Part shown: positions 1-6,171 of the stretch, one piece after another
Position numbering within the stretch: the first letter of the stretch is position 1
Layout of the letters: every line of letters starts with the position of its first letter
From: Acidobacteriaceae bacterium
GTDB taxonomy: Bacteria > Acidobacteriota > Terriglobia > Terriglobales > Acidobacteriaceae
NCBI GenBank assembly: GCA_003132825.1
Contig: PKYX01000476.1
Location: forward strand, 1,188-8,627
Direction: 5' to 3'
Length of the DNA stretch: 7,440 bases
The notes under the pieces: model-generated
Seen by the model: only the letters and a program-made list of their open reading frames with translations
The model's database searches: none
Told to the model about the DNA's origin: nothing
Made by a program: the position numbers and the translations under genes

Positions 1-496
1 CGCCGAACGGCTCGTCCATCAAGAGAAGCTGAGGCGTGGTCGCCAGAGCACGGGCGATGGAGACGCGCATCTTCATGCCACCCGAAAGTTCGCGGGGATA
101 GGCCGAGGCCACCTGCTCGAGTCCCACCAGTTGCAATAAGCTGCTGGTCTTCTCCATGCGCCGAGCGCGGCTGACACCGTCCAATTCCAGGCCCAGGCCA
201 ACGTTTTGCCGGACTGGGCGCCAGGGCAGCAGCGTGGCGTCCTGGAAGATGTAGGAGATGGTCGGCCGCGCCTCTTTCGGGCTCAGATTGCCAACCCGCA
301 CCGTACCGCTGCTCGGCGTCGTCAGCCCAGAGATCAGCTTCAGGACCGTCGATTTGCCGCAGCCCGAAGGTCCGATCATGGTAACGAATTCTCCTTTGGC
401 TACTCGCAGGTTGGTCGCGTCCAGCACTATGCGGCCCTTATAGCTCTTAGTAACACCCACGAATTCGACTTGCGATGCGGACCAGGCATCGATCAT
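1..496 (-). CDS. ABC transporter ATP-binding protein, NitT/TauT (SsuB/TauB/ThiZ) type, 3' end cut by window edge
   Basis: This is the ATPase subunit that would power a nitrate/sulfonate/thiamine-precursor type importer at the inner face of the membrane. Reading leftward from the ATG at 496-494, 165 residues are visible and the frame is still open at base 1. The order is canonical: Walker A GPSGCGKST (residues 42-50, Lys48), Q-loop FQDATLLPW (Gln85), ABC signature LSGGM (137-141), and Walker B LLLMDEPFG with Glu162. The D-loop, H-loop and C-terminal part lie off the window; the family is usually about 250-270 residues. The FQDATLLPW Q-loop fits the TauB/SsuB group. The start overlaps the stop of the upstream hydrolase gene as ATGA, and a GAGG (plus-strand 504-507) sits 7 bases before the ATG, which supports this start. 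It probably pairs with the divergent substrate-binding lipoprotein at 5061; the permease is not in view. Confidence 0.93.
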   Translation of the reverse strand, partial: MIDAWSASQVEFVGVTKSYKGRIVLDATNLRVAKGEFVTMIGPSGCGKSTVLKLISGLTTPSSGTVRVGNLSPKEARPTISYIFQDATLLPWRPVRQNVGLGLELDGVSRARRMEKTSSLLQLVGLEQVASAYPRELSGGMKMRVSIARALATTPQLLLMDEPFG

Positions 497-2208
497 GGGG
501 CGGCCTCGCTCGCGGGCAGGTGGAGGGTTGAGGGATAGTCTTGCGAGTGATGCAGGATTTGAGTGGAACAGCGCCAATCCCAAGAAGTTGCGCGCCCGGA
601 GGCAACGGCGCCGCCGGGATTGCGATCATAGAGGGGAAATGCGCTACTCGCAACCTCGAGGCGAATGCGATCCTCGGCGTCAAACCTGCAGGAAGTGGGC
701 TCCAGACAGAACTCCCAACCATGCACTGTATCTGAGCTGTATCCCGTGTCCCGAAAAAGCCAGCTCGACCGCGCTATGCCGATGCAGATGAACTCCGCGC
801 AACCGTGCGGCCGCACGCGCACCAGCTTGGCGGTGAAGTCGGTGTGGGCCAAGGAGGTCGCACAGTGCAGCACAACGCGCGGTGCGCCCAGAATCCACAG
901 TGGACGGGCCAGCGGCTGGCTCGTGTAGACCAGAACATTGTTCCCCAATTCCAACATCTGTTGGTTGAACTGCCCGCCGGGCGCGGCCGCACCCCCGGGT
1001 GCCAGCACCGGCACTTCGGGATCGTAGACAAAGACATCGCAAGGTTCATCCGTGGTGGGCCGAGTCGAAGAGAGCTTGCCATCGCCCTTGCGCGAATTCG
1101 CCTTGCCGGCGCTGTGCAGATAGAGAACATGATCGGCCTGGTCCGGCCACGCTGACGCCTGGTGCCAGCGATTTTCACCGACTACAAAATGGCGGATGCG
1201 CGGCTCTTTGCCAAACTCGCCGGAATCCTTGAGCCAGTGGTTGAACCAGCGCAGCAAGATCGCGTCCGTGTCGAGCAGAGCCTCGGGACCGAAGTCGGCG
1301 GCACCGATGCGGTCTCCCCAGGGAATGTGCAGCCAAGGTCCGGCAATCAGATATTGATGCTCGCGTGCGAAGGCGGTGCCCGCGTCGCGGCAAAGCTTCC
1401 GAAACCCGTCAATGCTGCCGCGGGAATACGTGTCGTACCAGCCGGCAACATGCAGAGCGGGGACGCGGATACGGTCGTACGATTGACTCACATCGAGCGC
1501 GGACCAATACTCCCCAGGCTGGTCGTGATCGAACCAATCGAGCACATACTCGGGCAGACCCAGTCCGTGCAGGGCTGGGTGGGCGCGAAAGGGCGCGACG
1601 GTGGTTTGTGATGCCAGATCGCCCCATGCCTGCTCGAGCCGGTCGCTCGCTTCGCGAAGGCGCTTGCGGCGAGCGTCCGCCTTCATCATCTGCAATCCCC
1701 AGCCCAAGCTGGAGGCCAGGCGCAGCGCCCCATTGTGATAGAACCAGCCGCGATAGAGATCGCCGGCGGTCATGCCCGGCGCGATGCAGACGAGTCCTTC
1801 CGGCTGTTCGGACGCAGCCAACAGTTGCGTCATTCCCTGATAGGAAAAACCATACATGCCGACGTGGCCATTGGATTCCGGCTGGGTGCGCAGCCAAGCG
1901 ATCGTATCGACCCCATCGCGCCGCTCGTTTCTAAAAGGATAAAACTCGCCTTCTGAATCACCGCGCCCCCGCACGTCCTGAACGACGACATTATAGCCAT
2001 GCCGCGCAAACCAGACAGGATGTGCATAGACTACCGTCGATGCGATAGCGCGCCCGTAGGGTTGGCGCATCAGCAACGTAGGTTGAGGTCCGAGCGCGGG
2101 CGAATAGTAGTGGTCGGAAACCAACTGAACGCCGTCGGACATGCGGCAACGCACACCGCGTTCCACACGCACTCCATTGCCGCACTCCGCCGATTGCCCT
2201 CTACTCAT
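493..2208 (-). CDS. CocE/NonD family serine hydrolase (X-Pro dipeptidyl-peptidase S15-like)
   Basis: The 571-residue protein is an alpha/beta hydrolase of the CocE/NonD family, which includes cocaine esterase, glutaryl-7-ACA acylase and alpha-amino-acid ester hydrolases. These cleave ester or amide bonds through an acyl-serine. The length matches the family's usual 550-620. Visible parts are the N-terminal strand DGVQL (25-29); the oxyanion/loop region VVQDVRGRGDSEGEF (75-89); the nucleophile elbow GMYGFSYQG (Ser122); the candidate acid Asp259 in HVAGWYDTYSRG; the candidate base His294 in IAGPWLHIPWGD; and a C-terminal beta-rich domain from about residue 340 that ends with typical RLEVASSAFPLYDRNP (516-531). 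No signal peptide is seen, so the enzyme is probably cytoplasmic. The start at 2208 overlaps the previous gene's stop (ATGA). No Shine-Dalgarno is evident, so translation is probably coupled. Met23 is an alternative start. Family assignment is strong; the substrate is unknown. Confidence 0.92.
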   Translation of the reverse strand: MSRGQSAECGNGVRVERGVRCRMSDGVQLVSDHYYSPALGPQPTLLMRQPYGRAIASTVVYAHPVWFARHGYNVVVQDVRGRGDSEGEFYPFRNERRDGVDTIAWLRTQPESNGHVGMYGFSYQGMTQLLAASEQPEGLVCIAPGMTAGDLYRGWFYHNGALRLASSLGWGLQMMKADARRKRLREASDRLEQAWGDLASQTTVAPFRAHPALHGLGLPEYVLDWFDHDQPGEYWSALDVSQSYDRIRVPALHVAGWYDTYSRGSIDGFRKLCRDAGTAFAREHQYLIAGPWLHIPWGDRIGAADFGPEALLDTDAILLRWFNHWLKDSGEFGKEPRIRHFVVGENRWHQASAWPDQADHVLYLHSAGKANSRKGDGKLSSTRPTTDEPCDVFVYDPEVPVLAPGGAAAPGGQFNQQMLELGNNVLVYTSQPLARPLWILGAPRVVLHCATSLAHTDFTAKLVRVRPHGCAEFICIGIARSSWLFRDTGYSSDTVHGWEFCLEPTSCRFDAEDRIRLEVASSAFPLYDRNPGGAVASGRATSWDWRCSTQILHHSQDYPSTLHLPASEAAP

Positions 2209-2999
2209 GGCTGGTTAAGGTTCGGGTAGCGTACCATGGCCTCGAAAGCGGCCGCCAGCCGCGTGGCCGCTTCTTCCAACCAGCGCGCGCCGTTCTCCTC
2301 TGTAGCCGGCCGAGGGTCACCCAGCACGCCGCTGGCCGCGATATCAGTGGTAACCCAGGCGAAAGTTGCGGGAGCATTCTCCGGCCGCAACAACTCCGGC
2401 TTGGCGGCATCCGCAATGTAGTTCGCCGTGTAGGCGGAGCGATCCACCAGTTCCGGCACAGAGGTCAGCAGGAGGGCCGTTTCTACTTCTCCTGCGTGAA
2501 ATCCATAGGCTCGTTCCTGGGATGATAATCCTTCAAACTGAATGCCACCCGTGCCATGGAGGGCGAAGGTTCTCAATCGAAACTCGGCGCGCAGGTCGCG
2601 CGCCATCACGTCAATCAGCGCGCTGTTACCGCCATGGGTGTTGTAAAGCGCCAGCTTCTTAAAGCCTGCGCCGGACAGGCTGGCGCCCAGATCGCGGATC
2701 ACCGCCATGAATGTGGACGCGCTCACCGATAGCGTTCCCGGAAAACCAAGATGCTCGTTGCTCTTTCCATAGTGCACTGGCGGCAGCGCGTAGACCGGCG
2801 ATTTCGGCGACAGTTTTCCCAGGGCATGACCGAGCAGAAGATTGTTGATCAGGGTGTCAGTCGCCAGCGGCAGATGGTGGCCATGCTGCTCGATGGCCGC
2901 GGTGGGTAACACCAGCAGCGTCGAGTCACGGGACAAGGCATCCACTTGCTTCCAGTTCAAATATGCGAAGTTGCGCGCGTCAGGGATCCAGGTCTTCAT
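2205..2999 (-). CDS. Creatininase-family metal-dependent amidohydrolase
   Basis: The 264-residue protein belongs to the creatininase fold family, whose members (creatininase, the riboflavin/F420-pathway formamide hydrolase ArfB, the mycofactocin peptidase MftE) hydrolyse amide or cyclic amide bonds with a dinuclear metal centre. The motif AAIEQHGHHLPLATD (34-48) supplies Glu37, His39 and Asp48 as metal ligands. NTHGGN (120-125) supplies His122, and GFHAGEVETALLL (166-178) supplies His168 and the conserved acidic pair Glu171/Glu173. Length is typical (240-265). Bona fide creatininase has an acidic residue two positions after the second-motif histidine; here it is Gly124, as in ArfB/MftE-like members, so creatinine is not a safe substrate call. 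The start at 2999 overlaps the oxidase stop by ATGA, and the stop overlaps the next start the same way. A role in opening a ring or removing an acyl group from the operon's substrate is inference. Confidence 0.92.
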   Translation of the reverse strand: MKTWIPDARNFAYLNWKQVDALSRDSTLLVLPTAAIEQHGHHLPLATDTLINNLLLGHALGKLSPKSPVYALPPVHYGKSNEHLGFPGTLSVSASTFMAVIRDLGASLSGAGFKKLALYNTHGGNSALIDVMARDLRAEFRLRTFALHGTGGIQFEGLSSQERAYGFHAGEVETALLLTSVPELVDRSAYTANYIADAAKPELLRPENAPATFAWVTTDIAASGVLGDPRPATEENGARWLEEAATRLAAAFEAMVRYPNLNQP

Positions 3000-4375
3000 C
3001 GCGTAACGGCCGTTCCCGCAGTCGAGCCTTCCGGTTCGAAGCTGATCATCTTCCCCGGATTCAGCAAACCCTTGGAGTCATAGCGCCGCTTGGCCAAGAG
3101 TTGGACGTGATCCGACCGATAACGCCCGCCACCCTCCACGTTGTTCACGTGCGGATTGGCGACGAAGACCCCAATTTCACGGCAGAAATTTATCATCTCA
3201 TTCAACCGTTCCTCGTTCCGGTAATAGACCAGTGGGATGGCACCGGGAGCGACCCGTCCGTCTCCCTGTTTCATGAACTCCATATGAAAAAGAATTTCGT
3301 CATGGTAGCGCTCCTTCAGTTGGTGCATCTGCTGACGCACGGTGACGGGATCAAATCCGCATTGCAGATAGGTATAGGCCTCGTCCGTTCTGATCGCCCA
3401 CAAAGTCGTGTGATTCCAGGTGTAGTCGGACAGCAGGGGGATCGTGCGCAGGCCCGAGTAAGCGCCAGAATAGGTGACTTCTCCAGCAGCCTGTTGCGCG
3501 GCCGCCTCGAGCGCCGCGAGTTGTTCGGAAGCGATCAAGAAGAAGACCAGGGCCTTGCCCTCCGGAGCATATCGTCGCACCGGCTTGAAAAAGGACGGTA
3601 TCGGCCACTCGAAGGTTGTAACCAGACGCTTGGTCCAACCGCCATCGGTTGCCATGCGCTCGCTGAAATCGAACGCGGCATCAAAGGTATCGAAGGCCAC
3701 GACGCACTGCGACCACACCACTGCCGGCGCCAGCGCCAGCCAGATTCGCGTGATGATACCGTTTGTTCCCCAAGCGTGCAAAATTTCGTGGACTGCCTCG
3801 CCCTCATGCCGCACGATTCGCGGCTCCGCCTCCATGGTCACGACCTCGAGAGCGCGGACAGTGTTGAAGTCGCGCAGGCCGCCATGGGCTACCGTACCGA
3901 TTCCACCGGAGCCTCCTCCCAGAAAGCCACCGATCGAGGCTTTGACGATTGTCGAAGGGTAGCAACGCAATTCCCAACCTAGTTTGCGCGCTTCGTTTTC
4001 GAGCACACCGAGCTTCACGCCGGGTTCACAGACGGCAACGCCATCGGACTGAATGGTTTCGATCTTGTCCATCCCCGCGAGATCGAGCACGACACCGCCG
4101 CGCAACGGAACCGCCTGACCGTAGTTGCCGGTGCCCGCGCCGCGGGTCGTCACCGGAATATCGTGAGCCCGGCAGTAGCGCAGCACGCTTTGAATCTCCC
4201 TCACCGACAGCGGCTGTACCACGACATCGCCTACCTTGCCATCGAGTTGTCTGCGCAGCACCGGCGAATACCAGTAGAAGTCACGAGAGAGCCGTTCGAC
4301 GATCTGCGGATTGGTCAGCACGCGCGAGTCCGGTCCCAGAAGTGAGGCGAGTGCGATGGCGTGACTCGAATCCAT
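2996..4375 (-). CDS. FAD-linked oxidase/dehydrogenase, GlcD-like (VAO/PCMH superfamily)
   Basis: The predicted 459-residue flavoprotein belongs to the PCMH-type FAD-binding superfamily, which includes glycolate oxidase GlcD and D-lactate dehydrogenases. The FAD-binding domain spans about 45-220: QPLSVREIQSVLRYCRAHDIPVTTRGAGTGNYGQAVP (54-90) with the pyrophosphate-binding RGAGTG, then IGGFLGGGSGGIGTVAHGGLRDF (148-170), then GTNGIITRIWLAL (203-215). The C-terminal cap ends with the family signature KRRYDSKGLLNPGKM (429-443). The RGAGTGNYGQ loop has no histidine of the kind used for covalent flavin attachment, so FAD is probably bound non-covalently. No signal peptide or cysteine-cluster domain is seen. 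The frame stays open upstream to 4648, but that part lies over the deaminase gene and reads as Arg/Cys/Trp-rich shadow, so I use the ATG at 4375, 10 bases after the deaminase stop. The substrate is unknown; a 2-hydroxy acid or an amine/heterocycle is possible. Confidence 0.9.
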   Translation of the reverse strand: MDSSHAIALASLLGPDSRVLTNPQIVERLSRDFYWYSPVLRRQLDGKVGDVVVQPLSVREIQSVLRYCRAHDIPVTTRGAGTGNYGQAVPLRGGVVLDLAGMDKIETIQSDGVAVCEPGVKLGVLENEARKLGWELRCYPSTIVKASIGGFLGGGSGGIGTVAHGGLRDFNTVRALEVVTMEAEPRIVRHEGEAVHEILHAWGTNGIITRIWLALAPAVVWSQCVVAFDTFDAAFDFSERMATDGGWTKRLVTTFEWPIPSFFKPVRRYAPEGKALVFFLIASEQLAALEAAAQQAAGEVTYSGAYSGLRTIPLLSDYTWNHTTLWAIRTDEAYTYLQCGFDPVTVRQQMHQLKERYHDEILFHMEFMKQGDGRVAPGAIPLVYYRNEERLNEMINFCREIGVFVANPHVNNVEGGGRYRSDHVQLLAKRRYDSKGLLNPGKMISFEPEGSTAGTAVTR

Positions 4376-4385
4376 GAAAGTCCAG

Positions 4386-4928
4386 CTATAACTTGCGAGT
4401 TCTTCTCTTGCCCGTGCTCCAGGAGCGAAAAGCCTTCTGCATGTTGGGATGCGTGAACAGCTCGTTGCACAGCTCGCGCAGCACCGGGCCTGCCACCAGG
4501 CACGGCATGTCCGCATGCTGCGCCACTTCCTTTGCCGCAATGTGAATCTGCAGGCAGTACCGGCTGGCATCGGCGATGGTGGCGCCGAAGACCACGCGAT
4601 CCAGCCTCGCCCACAGGGCGTTGGCCATGCACATGGGACAGGGCTCACAGGTGGAATACATGGTGTACCCGGCCAGGCATGGGCGCTTCAGCTTCTTACA
4701 AGCCAGCCGCACGGTGCGGACTTCAGCGTGGGAGGACGGATCAGTCTCCCGCATGACGGCGTTGGTGGCATGCATCAGCCGCTGGCCTGTGCGGGTGTTG
4801 ACAATCAAGGCTCCGAAAGGCACCGGATGAGCCGTTTCGAGGGTGCGCGAGGTGAAGGCGAAGATTTCGCGCATACGCTGCTCGTCGAGCTCAATTATGC
4901 GGTCCGCCTTAGGCGCTGCCTTGGCCAT
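4386..4928 (-). CDS. Zinc-dependent nucleobase deaminase, GuaD/TadA-like (cytidine deaminase fold)
   Basis: The 180-residue protein is a deaminase of the CDA/TadA fold, which converts an amino-substituted base or related heterocycle to the oxo form with release of ammonia. The zinc site is intact: HAEV (67-70) gives ligand His67 and proton shuttle Glu69, and STCEPCPMC (92-100) gives Cys97 and Cys100. PFGALIV (37-43) is the usual substrate-side strand, and ALWARLDRVVFGA (104-116) follows as in guanine deaminases. The tail AFRSW then a basic GKRRTRKL (166-180) resembles the C-terminal region of Bacillus-type GuaD but lacks that protein's terminal Tyr. An in-frame extension to 5225 would run through the intergenic gap and into the divergent gene, so the ATG at 4928 is preferred. 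A GTG five codons upstream is possible; neither has a clear Shine-Dalgarno. It is first in the five-gene operon. Guanine, cytosine or another aminated ring are candidate substrates. Confidence 0.88.
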   Translation of the reverse strand: MAKAAPKADRIIELDEQRMREIFAFTSRTLETAHPVPFGALIVNTRTGQRLMHATNAVMRETDPSSHAEVRTVRLACKKLKRPCLAGYTMYSTCEPCPMCMANALWARLDRVVFGATIADASRYCLQIHIAAKEVAQHADMPCLVAGPVLRELCNELFTHPNMQKAFRSWSTGKRRTRKL

Positions 4929-5060
4929 GTCGCAATCTAGCACGCTGACCGAGGCGGAAGTCCATCGGAAAAAGTTTTCCTTCCCATCAATTATTTTTTG
5001 GGAGCGGTAGCCAGCGCGGGCTTCTTCGCGTGCTAAGCTGCCCTGCGAGTCTCTTGGGTC
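4929..5060. promoter_or_regulatory. Divergent promoter/operator region between operon and binding-protein gene
   Basis: This 132-bp gap lies between two divergent starts and must hold the promoters of both the leftward operon and the rightward lipoprotein gene. Its centre (about 4966-5000) is clearly AT-rich against a GC-rich background. On the minus strand, AATAAT (plus-strand 4990-4995) matches the -10 consensus at five of six positions, but the hexamer 17 bases upstream is not a good -35. I found no convincing plus-strand -10/-35 pair. Two inverted repeats lie here, the better at 4967-4980. Shared control by one regulator is inferred from the divergent arrangement. Confidence 0.5.
4967..4980. 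promoter_or_regulatory. Palindrome, candidate operator
   Basis: GGAAAAAGTTTTCC has perfect 6-base arms (GGAAAA / TTTTCC) around a 2-base centre. It lies 39 bases upstream of the deaminase ATG, downstream of the only -10-like hexamer seen on that strand (4990-4995), so a bound repressor there could block the operon. A second, weaker inverted repeat, TCCCA (4982-4986) and TGGGA (4999-5003), brackets the AT-rich core next to it. No regulator gene is in the window. The operator role is inference; it could be chance in AT-rich DNA. Confidence 0.3.
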
Positions 5061-6068
5061 ATGGGCAAAGCTCGATCTTACTTCGCTGGCGTCCTCCTGC
5101 TGCTCTCCGCTCTGTTCGCCATCGGCTGCCATCGCGGTTCGAGTGGATCGGCGACGGAACCCGGGAGCGCCGCAGGCTTGACCAGGATTACCCTTCAAGC
5201 CGACTGGTATCCCCAGCCGGAGCACGGCGGCTTTTACACCGCACTGGTGAAGGGCTACTACAAGGACGAGGGTCTCGACGTGACCATTCAGCCGGGAGGC
5301 CCTTACCTGGTGGTGGAGCAGCAGGTCGCGTCGGGCGCGGCGCAGTTTGGCATGGGATCCTCGGACCGAATGTTAGAATCGGTCGCCGACGGCCAGCCAC
5401 TGGTGGCCGTAGCCGCCACCATGCAGCGCGATCCGCAGGGCATCATGGTGCGCAAGGATTCGTCCATTCATTCCTTTGCCGACCTCAACGGCCACACCAT
5501 CTCGATCAAGCCCGGCTATACTTGGTTCGCCTACCTGGTACAACGCTACCAGTTGAACAATATTCACGAGATTCCCGCCACCATGAGCGTGGCTAACTTC
5601 GTGGCCGACCCGCAGTACATCCAGCAGGCATTCGCCACCTCGGAACCGTACTTCGCACGCCAGGCCGGCATCGAGACCCGCGTACTCCTCATCAGTGATG
5701 CGGGCTACAATCCTTACCGGGTGATGTTCACCACACGCGATTTTCTGCAGCAGCACCCCGAGATTGTGGCTAAGTTCGTTCGCGCGTCGCTCAAGGGGTG
5801 GCGCGAGTACCTGAACGATCCTACGGCCGCCCACGCCGCGATCGCCAAATTGAACCCCGCCCTGAACCCGGAGTGGATGAGCTTCACTTGGCAAGCCCTG
5901 CGCGATGGGCACTTCGTCACCGGCGATGACCCGAGCGGCGCGCAGGTGGGTCAGATGGCTACCGAACGCTGGACCACCATGTACCGGCAACTCTTTGATC
6001 TGAAGGTCATTGACAAAGAGTTCGATCCAGCCGTGGCGTACACGCTGCAGTTCGCGAACAGCCGCTAG
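5061..6068 (+). CDS. ABC transporter substrate-binding lipoprotein, NMT1/THI5-like (ThiY/SsuA class)
   Basis: The 335-residue protein is the solute receptor of an importer of the NitT/TauT/ThiY class. The N-terminus MGKAR is followed by a hydrophobic stretch (7-22) and FAIGC, a lipobox placing the lipidated Cys at 23. A Gly/Ser-rich linker follows, so the mature protein should be membrane-anchored in the periplasm or on the cell surface. The mature part opens with ITLQADWYPQPEHGGFYTALVKGYYKDEGLDV (43-74), the hallmark first strand and helix of NMT1-type binders. Then come QVASGAAQFGMGSSD (88-102), SFADLNGHTISI (138-149, the family's DLKGKKI-like segment) and FLQQHPEIVAKFVRASLKGWREY (228-250). 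Length is typical. The closest functional models bind pyrimidines (ThiY) or riboflavin (RibY), but sulfonates and nitrate also occur in the family. It is divergent from the operon carrying the ATPase. The ATG at 5061 is chosen because it gives an intact signal peptide; no clear Shine-Dalgarno is present. Confidence 0.92.
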   Translation: MGKARSYFAGVLLLLSALFAIGCHRGSSGSATEPGSAAGLTRITLQADWYPQPEHGGFYTALVKGYYKDEGLDVTIQPGGPYLVVEQQVASGAAQFGMGSSDRMLESVADGQPLVAVAATMQRDPQGIMVRKDSSIHSFADLNGHTISIKPGYTWFAYLVQRYQLNNIHEIPATMSVANFVADPQYIQQAFATSEPYFARQAGIETRVLLISDAGYNPYRVMFTTRDFLQQHPEIVAKFVRASLKGWREYLNDPTAAHAAIAKLNPALNPEWMSFTWQALRDGHFVTGDDPSGAQVGQMATERWTTMYRQLFDLKVIDKEFDPAVAYTLQFANSR

Positions 6069-6120
6069 GTGCGCTGCCGGGGCCGGTAACGCTAGGAAAA
6101 CACGCTCGCCCCGCAGTCGA

Positions 6121-6142
6121 TCGCCGGAAACGTAACCGGCGA
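6121..6142. terminator. Hairpin between convergent genes, possible bidirectional terminator
   Basis: TCGCCGG (6121-6127) and CCGGCGA (6136-6142) form a perfect 7-base GC-rich stem with an 8-base loop, in the 103-bp gap between the convergent lipoprotein and ankyrin genes. No run of T follows on the plus strand. On the minus strand the only T-rich stretch (TTTTCC) comes about 20 bases later. It is therefore not a textbook intrinsic terminator, but its place fits transcript-end protection or termination in both directions. Confidence 0.4.
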
Positions 6143-6171
6143 ACCCAGGGCCGGACTCCGCGTCACAGACG

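Noticed and set aside
2963..3982. Plus-strand open frame of 339 codons opposite the FAD oxidase
   Set aside because: It lies wholly antisense to a gene with clear family motifs, its translation shows no domain, and long antisense frames are common in GC-rich genes.
4376..4648. N-terminal extension of the FAD oxidase frame to 4648
   Set aside because: It overlaps the deaminase catalytic region in another frame, and its translation is low-complexity Arg/Cys/Trp-rich. The oxidase family start fits the ATG at 4375.
4448..4940. Plus-strand open frame opposite the deaminase
   Set aside because: It is antisense to the deaminase gene, with no domain or start signal; it is a shadow of the GC-rich codon pattern.
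5030..5039. TGCTAAGCT as a plus-strand extended -10 for the lipoprotein gene
   Set aside because: Only three of six positions match the -10 consensus and no -35 lies at a proper distance.
4929..5225. N-terminal extension of the deaminase frame to 5225
   Set aside because: It would cross the whole intergenic gap and run antisense through the signal peptide of the divergent lipoprotein. The residues before Met at 4928 show no family similarity.
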